From the NCBI RefSeq assembly GCF_000002235.5, contig NW_022145609.1, positions 33,922,630 through 33,986,629 on the forward strand: a stretch of DNA of 64,000 nucleotides, read 5' to 3'. The notes under the pieces are model-generated. The model had not been told where the DNA came from, ran no database searches, and saw only the letters and a list, made by a program, of their open reading frames with translations. Each line of letters starts with the position of its first letter. The stretch's first letter is position 1. This document shows positions 21,722 to 58,075 of this stretch, one piece after another. A program made the translations under genes and the position numbers. This DNA is from Strongylocentrotus purpuratus (lineage: Eukaryota; Echinodermata; Echinoidea; Camarodonta; Strongylocentrotidae).

Positions 21722-24183
21722 TTTTCAAGTCAGAGTTAGGGTGTGGTTTCCTAAAACGCAGTCCAAAATATTCACCAAATAAATGTCCAGTCCGATAGAT
21801 TCGTTACCAAAAGCTCCACTTTAATAAAACAATGTCTTCCTCAATATTCCAACTTTGATAGGTTTCTGTAATCGAAGATTTCACAGGATTTTAAAGTAGT
21901 TGCACGGAGGAGACTTAAAAGGTGTCTTGATACCTCAAAAGCGCCCTCAAATGATTTAACGGGCAATATGATGATGTCGGGAAATCCGACTAGCCAGAAA
22001 TATGTAGGAAATAATATCTACAACATATATTCTATCCACATATCGTAAAACAATTGGGGTATCCGATCATTTAAAGAAGTTATGGTCAATTAAACATAGT
22101 CATGTTTTTTTAATTTCTGGAAATGTGCGTATGCGCGTGATGTTATCTTTAACGCGCGCATATGACATCAATTTGAGTCAAAACTGACTGAAATTTACAG
22201 GGATTGTTAATGAGAGTATCATTATTTCAAAACGAGCAAAAAAGGAAGATATTCGATCCGCGTGCGTTACAAACGATATGAATGTTTTTATATATTGTAT
22301 TTTACATTTGTAAAACATTGCCCAATTCGGCCGTTTAGGCCGCAATGCATTGTTGTTCTTTTTATTCTCAATAAAAACCATTATCAATTCAATTCAATAC
22401 AAGGACACTGCAAACGCTAACATTTCACAAATAAGACATAAGTGACATATTCCTTTTTACTGCAAAGTTCTGAAGAATTTGCAATTCCAACTTTCAATTG
22501 AAAATTTCGAAAGGATATCGACATCTGATCAAAAAACTAAGAGCACCGTTTTTATAGCCCATGGTCTAAGCTATAACATACCCGAATTTGGGAGAAAACA
22601 GAGCACAAATAAGATAGATAGTGCTCAAAGATGAATCTCATGTAGATTCATGATGTGAACAAAATTCACCTTCCATAGACATAACACGCAAATTGAGCAA
22701 ATTCTGACATGTGGCCTTGAATTGAATTTTGTACTATGATGACGTCATTAAAATGAAATTTTATGTGTATTGATCTTGTAGACAATTGCCCCAACTACAA
22801 TATTTTAAAATATAGAAGAAAATTGAGGAATATTGAGAGAAATACACTAATTTGTCCATAAATATAATGACGTCATAATATGCATTTTTGTATTTTGACT
22901 TGCAAGGCCATTATGATGACGTCAAGATGTACTTAATGACCAAATGAGATATGAAATCATACCTCCGACTCATACTCTATCTAAATATGAACAAAAAAAT
23001 GGCAGTCTTTGTTCATCCCAATGGACTTTTTATAGGCCTGTTTTTGCCCATATATGCTATGTATTGCAAAAATCGCGCGTACGGACGGTTATCTTGAACG
23101 GATGCTCATTCCGTTATTAATAGTGATGAAGAGATAAACATGGTATCAAATTGTTTGGAAAAATATGAGGAATATTCTGTCAAAAGTTTTTGCGGAGGAA
23201 TTATTTTTCGTTCGGCCGTCACGAACGAAAACGAGCAAAAATGCGTGTTTTGCGCGATTTTTTATGAAATGCTTATAATGGCCTGAAACGTGTGCAAAAA
23301 AAAAATTTAAGACGATTTTGAGCAACTTAAAAAAAAAATCGCGCGCATTAAAGCGCGCACGAAAGCGTACGCGCATTTTTGCGCGCATTTTTTGACCGGA
23401 AATTGACCAGACAGATATTGACCTTGATCATGATGAATATGAATGAGAAATTACTTTCCGTTATGAAGATATGATCAGGAGTTGATTTTCACAAAATGGC
23501 GCCTGGATGACGTCACGATGATTTTGACTCTCTAAAAAGTCACGCAGTTCTAAGTTAGACTTAGATCTATCATCATTGCAAGTTTCATGATAATGGCTTT
23601 ATTCAATCTTGAGATATTCTGCGAACAAATTCGAGGAAGAATAATAAAAAAATAAAAAAATCTTGACGAAATCAATAGGTGATACGTAAACTTCGTACGT
23701 ATCACCTAATAAAAATCTTGACGAAATCAATAGGTGATACGTAGACTTCGTCCGTATCACCTAATAAATAATAACTAGACTTTAATTCGTCACTTAGACG
23801 AATTAGGTGATACGTATGATAATGGTTTAAATAACGAATAATGTATTACACGATATATTATTTTATAAAATGCTTCTCCCATTATGATCTATCTATATGT
23901 CAAGTTAAAATTGTGTCCCCTTGATCATCATGGATCTCGGGAAGATAGATTAAAACAATATATGACCGTTGACCCTGTACAGTAACTAGTTACACCTTTG
24001 ACTCTAATTTACATCATGAAGAACACATTTTGACGATTTTATCTTATTCAAAGAAATGAAAATGTAATTGATAAATGATTATCATCATTATGATAATGAT
24101 GATCATGATGATAATGATCATGATCATGAGCGTGATCCTGATATCTAATTTAAAAAATGAGGAATGATTTAGATAGCATAGTG

Positions 24184-24291
24184 CCAGGTAAAAATGTCAA
24201 AGGTAAAAATGTAAGAGGAAAAAATGTCAGAGGTAAAAATGTCAGAGGTAAAAATGTCAGAGGTAAAAATGTCAGAGGTAAAAATGTCTTT
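24184..24291. repeat. 15-bp minisatellite, ~7 copies
   Basis: Tandem GTCAGAGGTAAAAAT units, the first two slightly diverged and the last four perfect. It sits within array unit 2. Confidence 0.9.
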
Positions 24292-25275
24292 GTAACTCTT
24301 CAGAATATAGGCATGTATAGGCATGTTTTTGCTCATGTATTGTGGATAAAGATAACGCAGGTCCGCGCGCGCTGTCAACCTTGACGGACGCTCATTGCGT
24401 TATTAAAAGGTGAACAAGTTATCAAAATGCTTTGAAAAATGTGCCAAATATGAAAACAGAGAAAATTCGGCGATTCTATGTTGCAAAATGCTAGTACGCG
24501 CAAAAAAACGCGCGCGCATGCGCGTATGCATGATTTTTTGTCAAATGCTCTAAATGGCCTGAAACGTATGCAAAAAAATTTAAGACGATTTTGAGCAATT
24601 TAAAATTTTACGTGCGCATTAACGCGCGCACAAACGCGTACGCGCGCATTTGCGCGCATTTATTGACCTGAAATTGACCGGACGGATATTGATCTTAATC
24701 ATGATGAATATGAATGAGAAATTTCTTTCCGTTATGAAGATATGATCATAAGTTGATTTTCACAATATGGCGCCTGGATGACGTCACGATAATTTTGACC
24801 CTCTAAAAAGTCACGCAGTTCTAAGACTAAGATCTATCATCATGGCAAGTTTCATGATAATGGCTTTATTCAGTCTTGAGATATCCTGCGAACAAATTCG
24901 AGGAAGAATAATAAATAATAAATAAATAAATAAATAATAAAAATCTTGACGAAATCAAAAGGTGATACGTCTACGTACGTATCACCTAATAAATAATAAA
25001 GAAAAATCTTGACGAAATCAAAAGGTGATACGTAGACTTCGTACGTATCACCTAACTAGACTTTAATTCGTCACTTTGACGAATTAGGTGATACGTATGC
25101 TAATGATTTACATAATGAAGTATGCATTTTCACGATGTCATATTGCTATATAAAATGCTTCTCCCATTATGATCTATCCATATGTCAAGTTTCTACTGTT
25201 TAGCCTTGATAATTATGGATGTATGGAAGATATATTGAGACAATTTGACCATTGACCCTAATTAACATAATGAGG

Positions 25276-28200
25276 CCTACACATACACATTACATATTCC
25301 GTGGTAAGAATGAAGTAAGCGAGGGAAAATGAAGGCAATGACAAACGAGTGAGAGAGAGAATATGGCCGGGTTCAAATTAAGTGTTCTTTAAATTATTAG
25401 ACCCAGTACTGAGGATCTTTTTATCTGCCATGTTTTTGTTATTTGATGGATTTTGACGCTACATAAAAATGCCGTCTTTTGTCTCCAAATATTGTTTAAA
25501 TAGCACTGAAGAGACGCTGAACACTAATGCAAAGTCGTAAGCCACGAGAATGTCAATTTATATCTCGTTCTGCTAAATAACCCGAACAATAGAATCAACC
25601 GAGTGTAATCGCCTCGAGCATTTGACTGTCAAGTGGATTTGGCGCCTTATAAATTATATGTATTATTATTATTAATCAACTGTTAACAAAATTTATCGTG
25701 AGTTCTGAAATTTCAATTTGTTACTGCACGTCATAATAGTATTGAGCCGCAAAGGCGAACGATTGTCGCTACAATTCAGAAATTGTTGCTTAGATTGATT
25801 AAATTACCATGAGACATCAAGCTACATAGAACTATGATCGACACACATGATATTGTTTTGAAAACAGTCTGAAAAATTGGAGGTAGAATGAATAAGAGAT
25901 AATGTGGTCATGTAAACAAGTGCATTATGTCCATGTTAATCCCCTAGTTCCAAAATCATGACTGTATTCTCTCTTTATTTCTCCTATATAATTTATTTCA
26001 ATTTAAAATAGAAATTCTAATGTTCCTTCTTTTGGCTTGATAATATTTCAGCAACGAATTGACAGTTTTGGTAGATATTTTGGATGTGTCATAGCAATGC
26101 ATTCTTGGCACATGACTTATTGTGTATACGATAATAATGATAAGAAGAAGAAGCATTCAAATAACTATAAGAATAATAACAATAACACATACTTACTATA
26201 ATAATGATTATAATTACGATATTTACTATAATAATAAATATAACAATGATAATAATAATAATTATTATGATACTGCTGCTATTACTACTACTACAACTAC
26301 AACTACTAAGAAGAAGTAAATGAACAAAAAGGGGTAGGAGAAGAATCATTTCAGCGATATTAGTGAGTATATTCTCAATGATTGAGGCATACACGTGCAT
26401 ACACATTACATATTCCGTGGTAAGAATGAAGTAAGCGAGGGAAAATGAAGGCAATGACAAACGCGAGCGACAGAGAGAGAGAGAGACAGAATATGGCCGG
26501 GTTCAAATTAAGTTTCCTTTAAATCAGACCCAGTACTGAGGATCTTTTTATGTGCCATGTTTTGTTATTTGACGGCTTTTGACGCTACAAAGAAATGCCG
26601 TCTTTTGACGCTACAAAGAAATGCCGTCTTTTGTCACCAAATATTGTTCAAATAGCATTGTAGAGACGATAAACAACTACTAACGATAAAACGTTAGCCA
26701 TGAGAATGTCAATTTCTATCTCGTTCTGCTAAATAACCCGAACAATAGAATCAACCAAGTGGAATCAACTATTAAATGAATTTATCATGAGTTCTGACAT
26801 TTCAATTTCTTACTGCACGTCATAATAGTATTAAAGTAGATATTCATTGATTTTAAAAACTAACTTTATTTTCATTATTGCAAAGTTGAAGCTTTGATTC
26901 GACAAGGTTATCAAAATTCAATGCGTGGACACATTCGAAGTAATGATTATTATAAATTACAAAACGCTTAAATACAGCCCCGGCATAGCACCTGAAGAGC
27001 TCTCCGAACGCTGCTGAGATGTGTGAGATCACAGTATGGACATGATTTGCACAAGCAGACGATGTCCCATGACATCTCACACATTTTCAGTGCCTGTGTT
27101 TTCATCTTCTCTTGAGTTCTTTCTCTTACTTCACTACCGTCAGGCTAAATATATAATCTATTGCCTCACTCTAAACCCCGCGCATGGTTTATTTTGATGA
27201 CAAATGCAGCGATACAAAAATAAAGGAATCTGTTGCTTGTAAGCAAAATAAGACGCCATTGTATATTCAGCTGCACACTACGCGGTATGTTCGGCGTTTC
27301 AAGAGGGAACAAAATGCCGTCCTTAATATCATTCCGGGGGGTTTTCAATTTGAAAATCTGGTTTCTTTGATTGTTAATTAACCCCTATCCTGTGTATTTA
27401 CAAGCAAAAGATTTTAGTTATCAGAATCGGGTCATATCCCTTTTGAATGGTTTGACATGCCATTTCATTTATATACACTAAACTCATTATAATTTGACAA
27501 ATAATAGCTTTGCAATTATGTTCATTCTTTTTTGGGATGTCGTCTGCTTGGGCAGTATTGGTCCATATAGTGACGTCATTAAAACATCATTATTTTTCCG
27601 GCGAATCTCTCGTATATTCCAGCTGCTATGGAGGTGGTTGTATTTGTATTTTTGTAAATCACCCGATATGTAGTTGACCTAAAACTTGTACGATGGCAAT
27701 CTGTTAGCTTACCAGTTTCTAGTGATACATTAGTTGACATATTTGTGATTTTCTTTGAATTTCACCTTTAAAGAGCAGCAAAGGCGAACGATTGTCGCTA
27801 AAATTCAGAAATTGTTGCTTAGATTGCTTAAATTACCATGAGACATCAAGCTACATAGAACTATGATCGACAAACATGATATTGTTTTGAAAACAGTCTG
27901 AAAAATTGGAGGTAGAATGAATAAGAGATATTGTGGTCATGTAAACAAGTGCATTATGTCCATGTTAATCCCCTAGTTCCAAAATCATGATTGTATTTTC
28001 TATTTATTTCTCCTATATAATTTATTTCAATTTAAAGTAGAAATTCTAATGTTCCTTCTTTTGGCTTGATTATTTCAGCAACGAATTGACAGTTTTGGTA
28101 GACATCTTGGATGTATCATAGCAATAAATTATTGGCACATGACGTATTGTGTATACGATAATTATGATCAGAAGAAAAAGCATACAAATAACTATAAGAA

Positions 28201-28412
28201 TAATAACAATAACACACACTTACTATAATAATGATTATAATTACGATATTTACTATAATTATAAATATAGCAATGATTATTATGATACTGCTGCTATTAC
28301 TACTCCAACTACTACAACTAGGAAGTAGAAGATGAAGAAGAACGGGGAGGAGGAGAATCGTTTCAGCGAAATTAGTGGTTATATTCTCTATATATGATTG
28401 AGGCATACAGTC
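25276..28412. repeat. A-B-A'-B' segmental duplication inside the array
   Basis: A (25276-25745) recurs as A' (26397-26831). B (25749-26395) recurs as B' (27777-28412). The order is A, B, A', [0.9 kb insertion], B'. The B copies share CAAAGGCGAACGATTGTCGC and a following AT/ATA-rich block that gives long Tyr/Ile-rich false frames. Identity is high (well over 90 percent by eye), so the tandem duplication is recent relative to the surrounding units. Confidence 0.8.
26835..27767. mobile_element. TTAA-flanked insertion splitting the A'-B' junction
   Basis: Comparison with the intact A-B junction at 25745-25749 shows that this ~0.93 kb segment is extra. It is flanked by TTAA at 26831-26834 and 27768-27771 and has imperfect inverted ends AAGTAGATATTCA and (inverted) AAGGTGAAATTCA. 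No transposase is seen. It post-dates the A-B duplication. Confidence 0.65.
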
Positions 28413-29090
28413 AAATTTAAATCATAATCAAACAGGCATCTGAAGTTTTTAGATGCTTACTATTTGCTTCATGTTATTGAGAATCGCCCCCGGCTGGATC
28501 CCACCCTGCTTCCCTGAATCAACAAACAAACTTTGAGAAAAGATTTTTGTCTCCCTTTAATTCAAATTCGTTTTACAAACTTTTTACCATCGAATAATAC
28601 CCGCATTCATTCAGCTAAACTTGACACGAGGTTATTTCGGCTAATTGTTTATCGTGTATTTTGTAGAAAGATACAAACCCTCGTGTAATTTAAATAACGT
28701 TGGAAATTTGGAATTGAATTGGGGGCTTGAACAAAGAATACACGTTAAGATGACCAAAAGTGCGAGGTAGTTTCCACTGCCCGTGGGATCATAAAATATG
28801 TCATCTAAATCGTTTGCCTGTAGGTCTGGAGTATCAACGGTCGATAAATTTAAGATCAGACTTGCGAAGGGTCATTTTATCCCATTTTGATCTGACAAAT
28901 TTGAAGCATAAAAAAAAGAATCAAAAGCAGTTAGAGAAAAGACATCTCCAAGTCTCCAGCGGTAAGACAATTAATGACGAGCACAAGTGAAGACCAATCT
29001 AAGACGCGTTTATAGTGATGGCAGACTTCTGTGGGACGTTTACAATTTTACTGCGATCATTTGAGTTCGATCGTCATCACAAGTGCGTGT
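28413..29090. other. Array unit 3, unannotated part
   Basis: Unique-looking AT-rich sequence within the array. No genes or element ends were recognised. Confidence 0.35.
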
Positions 29091-30136
29091 AAAAACTGAA
29101 GTTTGATTTGGACTCGTCGTCTTTGACCACAAATTTCGTCATGATCCCGTCATTCAAATGGAAAATAAATGTCACAAGTAATTTAAAAAACCTCAGCAAC
29201 AACACAATAATTTTTTTTTTTTTGGAGAAATTCGAATAAAGATGAACAATATATGGTCCAACGTGCATTGTCATTAATTACTTAATCAATTAAAATCTAT
29301 TAAAATTAAAAGTTTTGACTTGAACGAGCAATATGATGATATCGGAAAATCCGATAAGCCAAAAAGATGTATGAAATAATATATACAACTCATACTTAAT
29401 CCAGTTATTAAAAGAAATTGGATTATCCGGGCACTTATAGAAGTTATGACCAATTAAACATAGGCATGTTTTTGTTTTAAAATTGCAAATATGTGCGCGC
29501 GCGTGTTGTTATCTTTGACGCCCGCTTATTCCATCATTATGTGTCAAAACTGACTGAAATTTACAGGATTTGTTGAGGAAAGTATCAGGAATCCAAAAAA
29601 TGCAAAAAAGGGAATTTCTCCGTTCCACGTACGTTATGCGCGCAAATACGCGGACAGATCCGCACGCGCGGAAATTTTTGAAACGCTTACAATTGTCTGA
29701 AACGTATAAAAGATAACTTGGTTTGGGGTTTTAAGCACTTTAAATTCTTATTTCTTTTTGACGCGCGCGTAAGCGCACGTTTGAAATGGAAGGCGCATGT
29801 GCGTGGGCTAAAATTCTGACGCATGACCTGAGCATGATTTTATGTCAAATTTGAATTGAAATTGATATTGCATGGCTGAGGTACGACCATTAATGACATT
29901 TCACATACTGACGTCATGATGACCTCACGATGACCTGGCGTCGCTGTAAAGTCAGGCAGTTCTAAGTTGGACTAAGATCTATCTTCAGGCCAAGTTTCAT
30001 GACAATGGCTGGTTCCATTATTGAGATATCCTGTGAACAAGTTTACGGAAGAATAATAATAAATTCTTCCATACAGAAACAAAATAAATACTAGACTTAA
30101 ATTCGTAACTTTGACGAATTAGGTGATACGTATGCT

Positions 30137-30599
30137 ATTTTTGTATCATGAAAGTGTGCCGATGATGATCTAATGATAATATTCATAAATACGATAATGA
30201 CGATATTGATGATGATGATGATTTGTTGGTTTTAAATGACGATGACAATGATTAAAAGTGGAATAGCGCCCCCTTCAGGTATACGATAGACAATTGTTAT
30301 ATGTTTAAACTATTAATTTACTAAACAAGCTCAAATTTTCGCCTGATTGCAGAGCCTACCAATCATTGAACTGATATTTCGACGCACTACATACGCAACA
30401 TAATGAACAAGTCTAGACTGGAATGTAGTATCAATCACCGCCCATAGGTATATGTTGTTATGCGTTTGTTAAAATTAGAAATTCCCAAATTTACAGTCGG
30501 ACGAAAAATATGCTTTTTTAGGAAGCCTTCACGTCGGGGCCTGCACAACGGCTGGGCTCGGGGGGCTAGAGCCGCCCTCACTTTTTGAAAAAGTATGTT
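30137..30599. other. Unannotated spacer
   Basis: AT-rich with short GAT repeats (30190-30250). No feature is recognised. Confidence 0.4.
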
Positions 30600-30965
30600 A
30601 CAGAGAAAAAGAAAGAAAGAGAGAACAAATAAAGTGACCTGCCAATGTCACAAATGAGGTATCAAAATATGCTCATCTGACTGTAATTGAATACCTAAAA
30701 CCCCCGAGATTCCGGGGGATCTGCCCCCTGGACCCCACCAACGGCCCTAAGGCAGGCCCCTGGATGCTCATCTAACCGTAATTAAATACCTAAAACCCCT
30801 GAGCTTCCGGGGAGTCCATGGGGCAGAGTCCCCAATTAGTGAACTGCCAGTGTCACAAATAAGGTATCTAAATATGCTTATCTGACTGTAATTTAATGCC
30901 TAAAAACCCTAAGCTTCCGGGGGCTTAGCCCCTTGACCCCCTGCCGGGGCTCAGGCCCTGGACCC
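30600..30965. repeat. GC-rich tandem-like repeat family, inverted cluster
   Basis: Three to four units in the opposite orientation to 3345-4825, recognised by ATGCTCATCTGACTGTAATT, CCTAAAACCCC, GGGGCAGAGTCCCC and GGCCCTAAGGCAGG. The preceding CACTTTTTGAAAAAGTA plus AG-rich stretch mirrors the end of the plus cluster at about 4850-4890. Confidence 0.75.
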
Positions 30966-30969
30966 CACG

Positions 30970-31192
30970 CCACTTTATGCTCTACCTGATCGTTAATACT
31001 CCACTTTGAAAAACGTTCCGCGGGGCCTGCATGTAACGTGTAAGAGTGGTGGTGATGCAGATTTTTCATCTGCCACCCCCCTTCCAAACGTTTTTGCTCA
31101 TTACGCCACTGCCCCTGGAAGGTGAGCCCCCTGGAATATTTGCCCCCCCCCCCCCCCCACCCATCCCCAAACTGCTTCCGGCGCGCCTGCAC
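30970..31192. mobile_element. MITE end fragment with C-run
   Basis: CCCCCCCCCCCCACCCATCCCC ... GGCGCGCCTGCA resembles the right terminus of G/C-run MITEs. No left partner or target duplication was confirmed. Confidence 0.4.
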
Positions 31193-31715
31193 ACCTCAGT
31201 CATACAGCATTATGATTACAGAGTGCCATCATAATCACCACCATCATCACATATCTTTCACAAAATAAGAAAATGAAAAGACACGAAATAAGCATCAGTA
31301 CTAAGTCTTTTTATCAACATTTATGAACTCATTTATCGACATATTTATTTATATAATGATCTTTATAAATGCAACATAACATTATATTACATCGAATGAG
31401 AAAATTAACCCAAGAATGGGCTGTTTCTCTTTAATAAATTTAGAAATGTGAATATTTTTAAATGAAATTCATATGATTCATTCAATTATCAACATCCTAT
31501 GGAAAGCACAGGTATTTACTGAGTTTTACGAGTACTTTTTAACATAACATTATTGTTGTTATTACTACTATTACTTTGTACCATTATTATTGTTGTTCAT
31601 CAGATATTATCATTATAATTATCGTTATTAGTATTGTAAAACATTTTGTTGATAACGAATCAACAAACAGCAATTGGCGTCTTTTGTAAGGCCTTGCTCA
31701 TAAACATTGGCCGTC
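31193..31715. other. AT-rich spacer with ATT repeats
   Basis: Simple ATT/ATC-rich sequence. No gene is recognised. Confidence 0.45.
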
Positions 31716-31717
31716 CA

Positions 31718-32376
31718 AAATCGTTCAAATAATAATGCATCCCATGCAAAGCTATAGAATGTCAAAGCTAACAATTAAGCTGCCCCTCTAGTCCTCTTCC
31801 GGAGGACATACTACGTGTGATCGAATCTCTTTGAGTGCAACTTGGAAAAGCGCCCACTCCCGACGAAATACAAATAAATCTGCTTTTCGATAAACAATGT
31901 TTATCGATAAACAGAGTTTATCGTCGCGTCGTTTGACCAATAATTCAGATAAACACTGTTTATCGCTCGATAAACACTGTTTTTCGGCGATAAACAGTGT
32001 TTATCTGAATTATTGGTCAAATGGCGCGCCATAGACGTGCATGGGTTTGAATGCATGTTGGAAACTGGATTGTGTCTGGGCTACGACGGCCTATATATTA
32101 TTGTATACATTACTGTCTCATGATTTTGCATGTCTACTGCCTCGCTCGAGTGACCTCGTTCCATGACCTCGATATTTTAAAGTGACTATCGTGTCATTTA
32201 TTTTGTAACAAATTAATTTGTTTGCTGTATTTGCTATTTTTGCTATTTTTGCTTGTTTCACGTTGTATATCATCTCATGTCAAGGCCTTCTTGCCCCAAT
32301 ATTATTGTTACGTCCTTCACCATTACAACCACTTCAATCAAATGTTAGTTTTATTTATGGGAACCTATAATCTACA
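31718..32376. repeat. Inverted composite of the 14.3 kb and 3.7-4.1 kb repeats
   Basis: 31718-32030 is the reverse complement of 14352-14572, including head-to-head ATAAACACTGTTTATCG palindromes and GTCCTCTTCCGGAGGACATAC. 32033-32376 is the reverse complement of 3742-4103. The two modules are directly joined here at ATGGCGCGCCATAGACGTGC. The right part may lie in the 3' UTR of the SLC23 gene, whose stop codon is at 32627. Confidence 0.75.
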
Positions 32377-32626
32377 CATGAGGCTTCAGTTGCCTGACGT
32401 ATAGGACTGCGTCAGTACTTGACGCGCCTTGAGAAAGTGACCCCGTACAACAAGGGAATGCAAAATGACCATTGAGGGAATACTTAAGTGAATTAGAGAG
32501 GATACACACCTCTCATTTACAGACTCAATTAGCGCAGGTGATAATGCAATCGGAATGACGCCGCGTATGCAAACGCGCACGACAGAAAGACGACGGAATA
32601 TCTTCGCACATATCTGTCGTGTGTTC

Positions 32627-56609
<23,983 letters not shown>

Positions 56610-56769
56610 GGCAATGAGGACTGGATGTTAGATAACTCTGTATAAAAGACATGATGATAAAAAAATAGCTAAATATTATTGGGCAAATATCTACCCTTGT
56701 GTATGTCACGGCTCCTACAGAGCGCCACTGCGTCATTTCCGTTAGCTAAATTGCCCTAAGGTGTTGAAA

Positions 56770-56930
56770 GTATTCAGTGAATTACAGGTACCCACTTTGT
56801 ACACCTGGGTTGAAAGTGGGAAAATGCAGATTAATGCTTTGCCAAAGACATTAGAACTGCGCAGTTGGGATGCGAACCATTTGATCCGCAGTCCGATGAC
56901 GCATCCCCTAGACCACATCACTTAATACCT
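56770..56930 (-). mobile_element. tRNA-derived SINE fragment
   Basis: The head GATGTGGTCTAGGGGATGCG has a B box GGTTCGCATCCC (56867-56878), followed by the TTTGGCAAAGCATTAATCTG body shared with the SINE at 45247-45545. It lacks the 3' tail. It lies just upstream of the SLC23 start. Confidence 0.7.
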
Positions 56931-58075
56931 GTCAGTCAGGTAGGATAGTAAAAAATATTTTAAAAAATCATCAAATCTAATCGACCGAACCTACTAAGTA
57001 AATCCTACTGTTTCACGGCCTATTTGTAGCACTAGCTCATGACTCTGGAGACTGATGGTGTTCAGTGATGGGTCAAAGAGCGATCAAAACTAGAACACAC
57101 AAGTGTATATCCAGTTAAAGGTAATTTAACTAAAATTCCTTTGGCGATTTACCTGTGAATTATTCCTCATCGACTATAGTAACTGAATCTTCGCTCTGCG
57201 ACTTGGTGTACCTTCAGTGACACAGCAAGGGAGATGAGAATCATGTGACTTGATTAAGAATTATGAACGTAGATAACGACTAACATATCATCAGAGTTCT
57301 TTATTACCTCCGGTTATTGTCCCGCTTGTGTGTAAAAATGCTTGATAGTCACTATAACATGTAGATAAAACATTTTTATAAACGGTCAAATAAGGTTAAT
57401 CACGAGCAAAGTACGATTAACCGCAGAACAAGGTAAACACAAAGAAGTATTTAAAGGTTGGAATGAGTTTAGGACCAATAAATGCTTATCGACGAAAACG
57501 ACGATTCCGTGAAGTCTACATAATGGCCCGGTCCCACTGGCCGATGGACACAAAACGTATGCATAAAGGAACACAGCGGACGAGCAAAATTTCGAGGGTG
57601 GCTCCATCCGTTTTCATCCGCTCCAGAAATGGACAAAATTGGCGAAAACTTGCGAAAACAGAACGGAAAATAACGGACGTGGGTAGTATGTAGCGGGGAT
57701 GTTAAACGGATGTTCATCGGAAGCCTAGCGGATGAAAGCGGATGGAAGTGGATGACAACTTTGAATACTTTATATAAGAGATGCATACGCTTACATCCTT
57801 TCTATTTCCGTGCTACTAACGATGTATAGACGTTCCATGTACCTTATCTTTCCTCTCTCTTTCCGTTTTCAGCTCCAGCGGATATGAGTTGCGAGGATGC
57901 CCAGAGGATGCAGAGAGGATACAGCGGACGTTTAACGGATGATAACGGACATAGAACGTTTGTTGCTCGTATTTGTCGCGGATTTACATCGTACACGGCG
58001 GAAGTTCATCCGTTCTAAAAGTTTTGTGCAGCACAAAACTTTTTGCGCTTAAGGCCCGGTCCCACTGCACTTACT
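56931..58075. other. 5' flank of SLC23; possible TE interior
   Basis: Two GGCCCGGTCCCACTG motifs (about 57523 and 58053) and GCGGATG-type short repeats between them (57700-58010) suggest a non-autonomous element, but no matching inverted end was found. No transporter exon is visible. Confidence 0.4.

Larger units (their letters stand above)
16396..21954 (-). mobile_element. Full-length Tx1/L1-type LINE with 15-bp target-site duplication
   Basis: A 5.56 kb insertion on the minus strand, flanked by TTTAACGGGCAATAT at 16381-16395 and 21955-21969. It has a 5' UTR, ORF1 (from 21721) with two CCHC knuckles, ORF2 (20436-16632) with apurinic-type endonuclease and reverse transcriptase, a short 3' UTR and an A-tail (a T-run on the plus strand at 16396-16406). 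The endonuclease and RT read like the L1/Tx1 group. ORF2 carries three single-base frame slips and ORF1 one, so this copy is not coding-competent as written, but decay is slight. Its target is unit 1 of the 15.5-30 kb array, and the matching empty site is seen at about 29315-29335. Confidence 0.9.
15500..30136. repeat. Array of diverged ~1.2-2.6 kb repeat units with hairpin junctions
   Basis: Units start with ACTAGACTTTAATTCGTC followed by the palindrome AATTCGTCACTTTGACGAATT and AGGTGATACGTA, at about 15500, 23775, 25054 and 30090. They end with a shared block (ATGACGTCACGAT ... GTTCTAAG ... AGATCTATC ... AAGAATAATAA) at about 23505-23650, 24770-24925 and 29915-30065. Between units sit hairpins AGGTGATACGTA-loop-TACGTATCACCT preceded by CTTGACGAAATC (two at 23660-23770, two at 24945-25053). 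Shared interiors include a GCGCGCAT-rich block (23228-23400, 24485-24665, 29620-29830). Unit 1 is split by a Tx1-type LINE and unit 3 contains a further duplication. No transposase or Rep/helicase was recognised. Confidence 0.7.

Noticed and set aside
23660-25055. CRISPR-like alternation of hairpins and spacers
   Set aside because: Only four hairpins at unit junctions separated by kilobase units, in an animal genome; no cas-like genes.
26089-26460. Ile/Tyr/Ser-rich frame of 123 codons, with a similar one at 28116-28406
   Set aside because: Generated by ATA/ATT microsatellite-like sequence in the duplicated B segments; no protein family.
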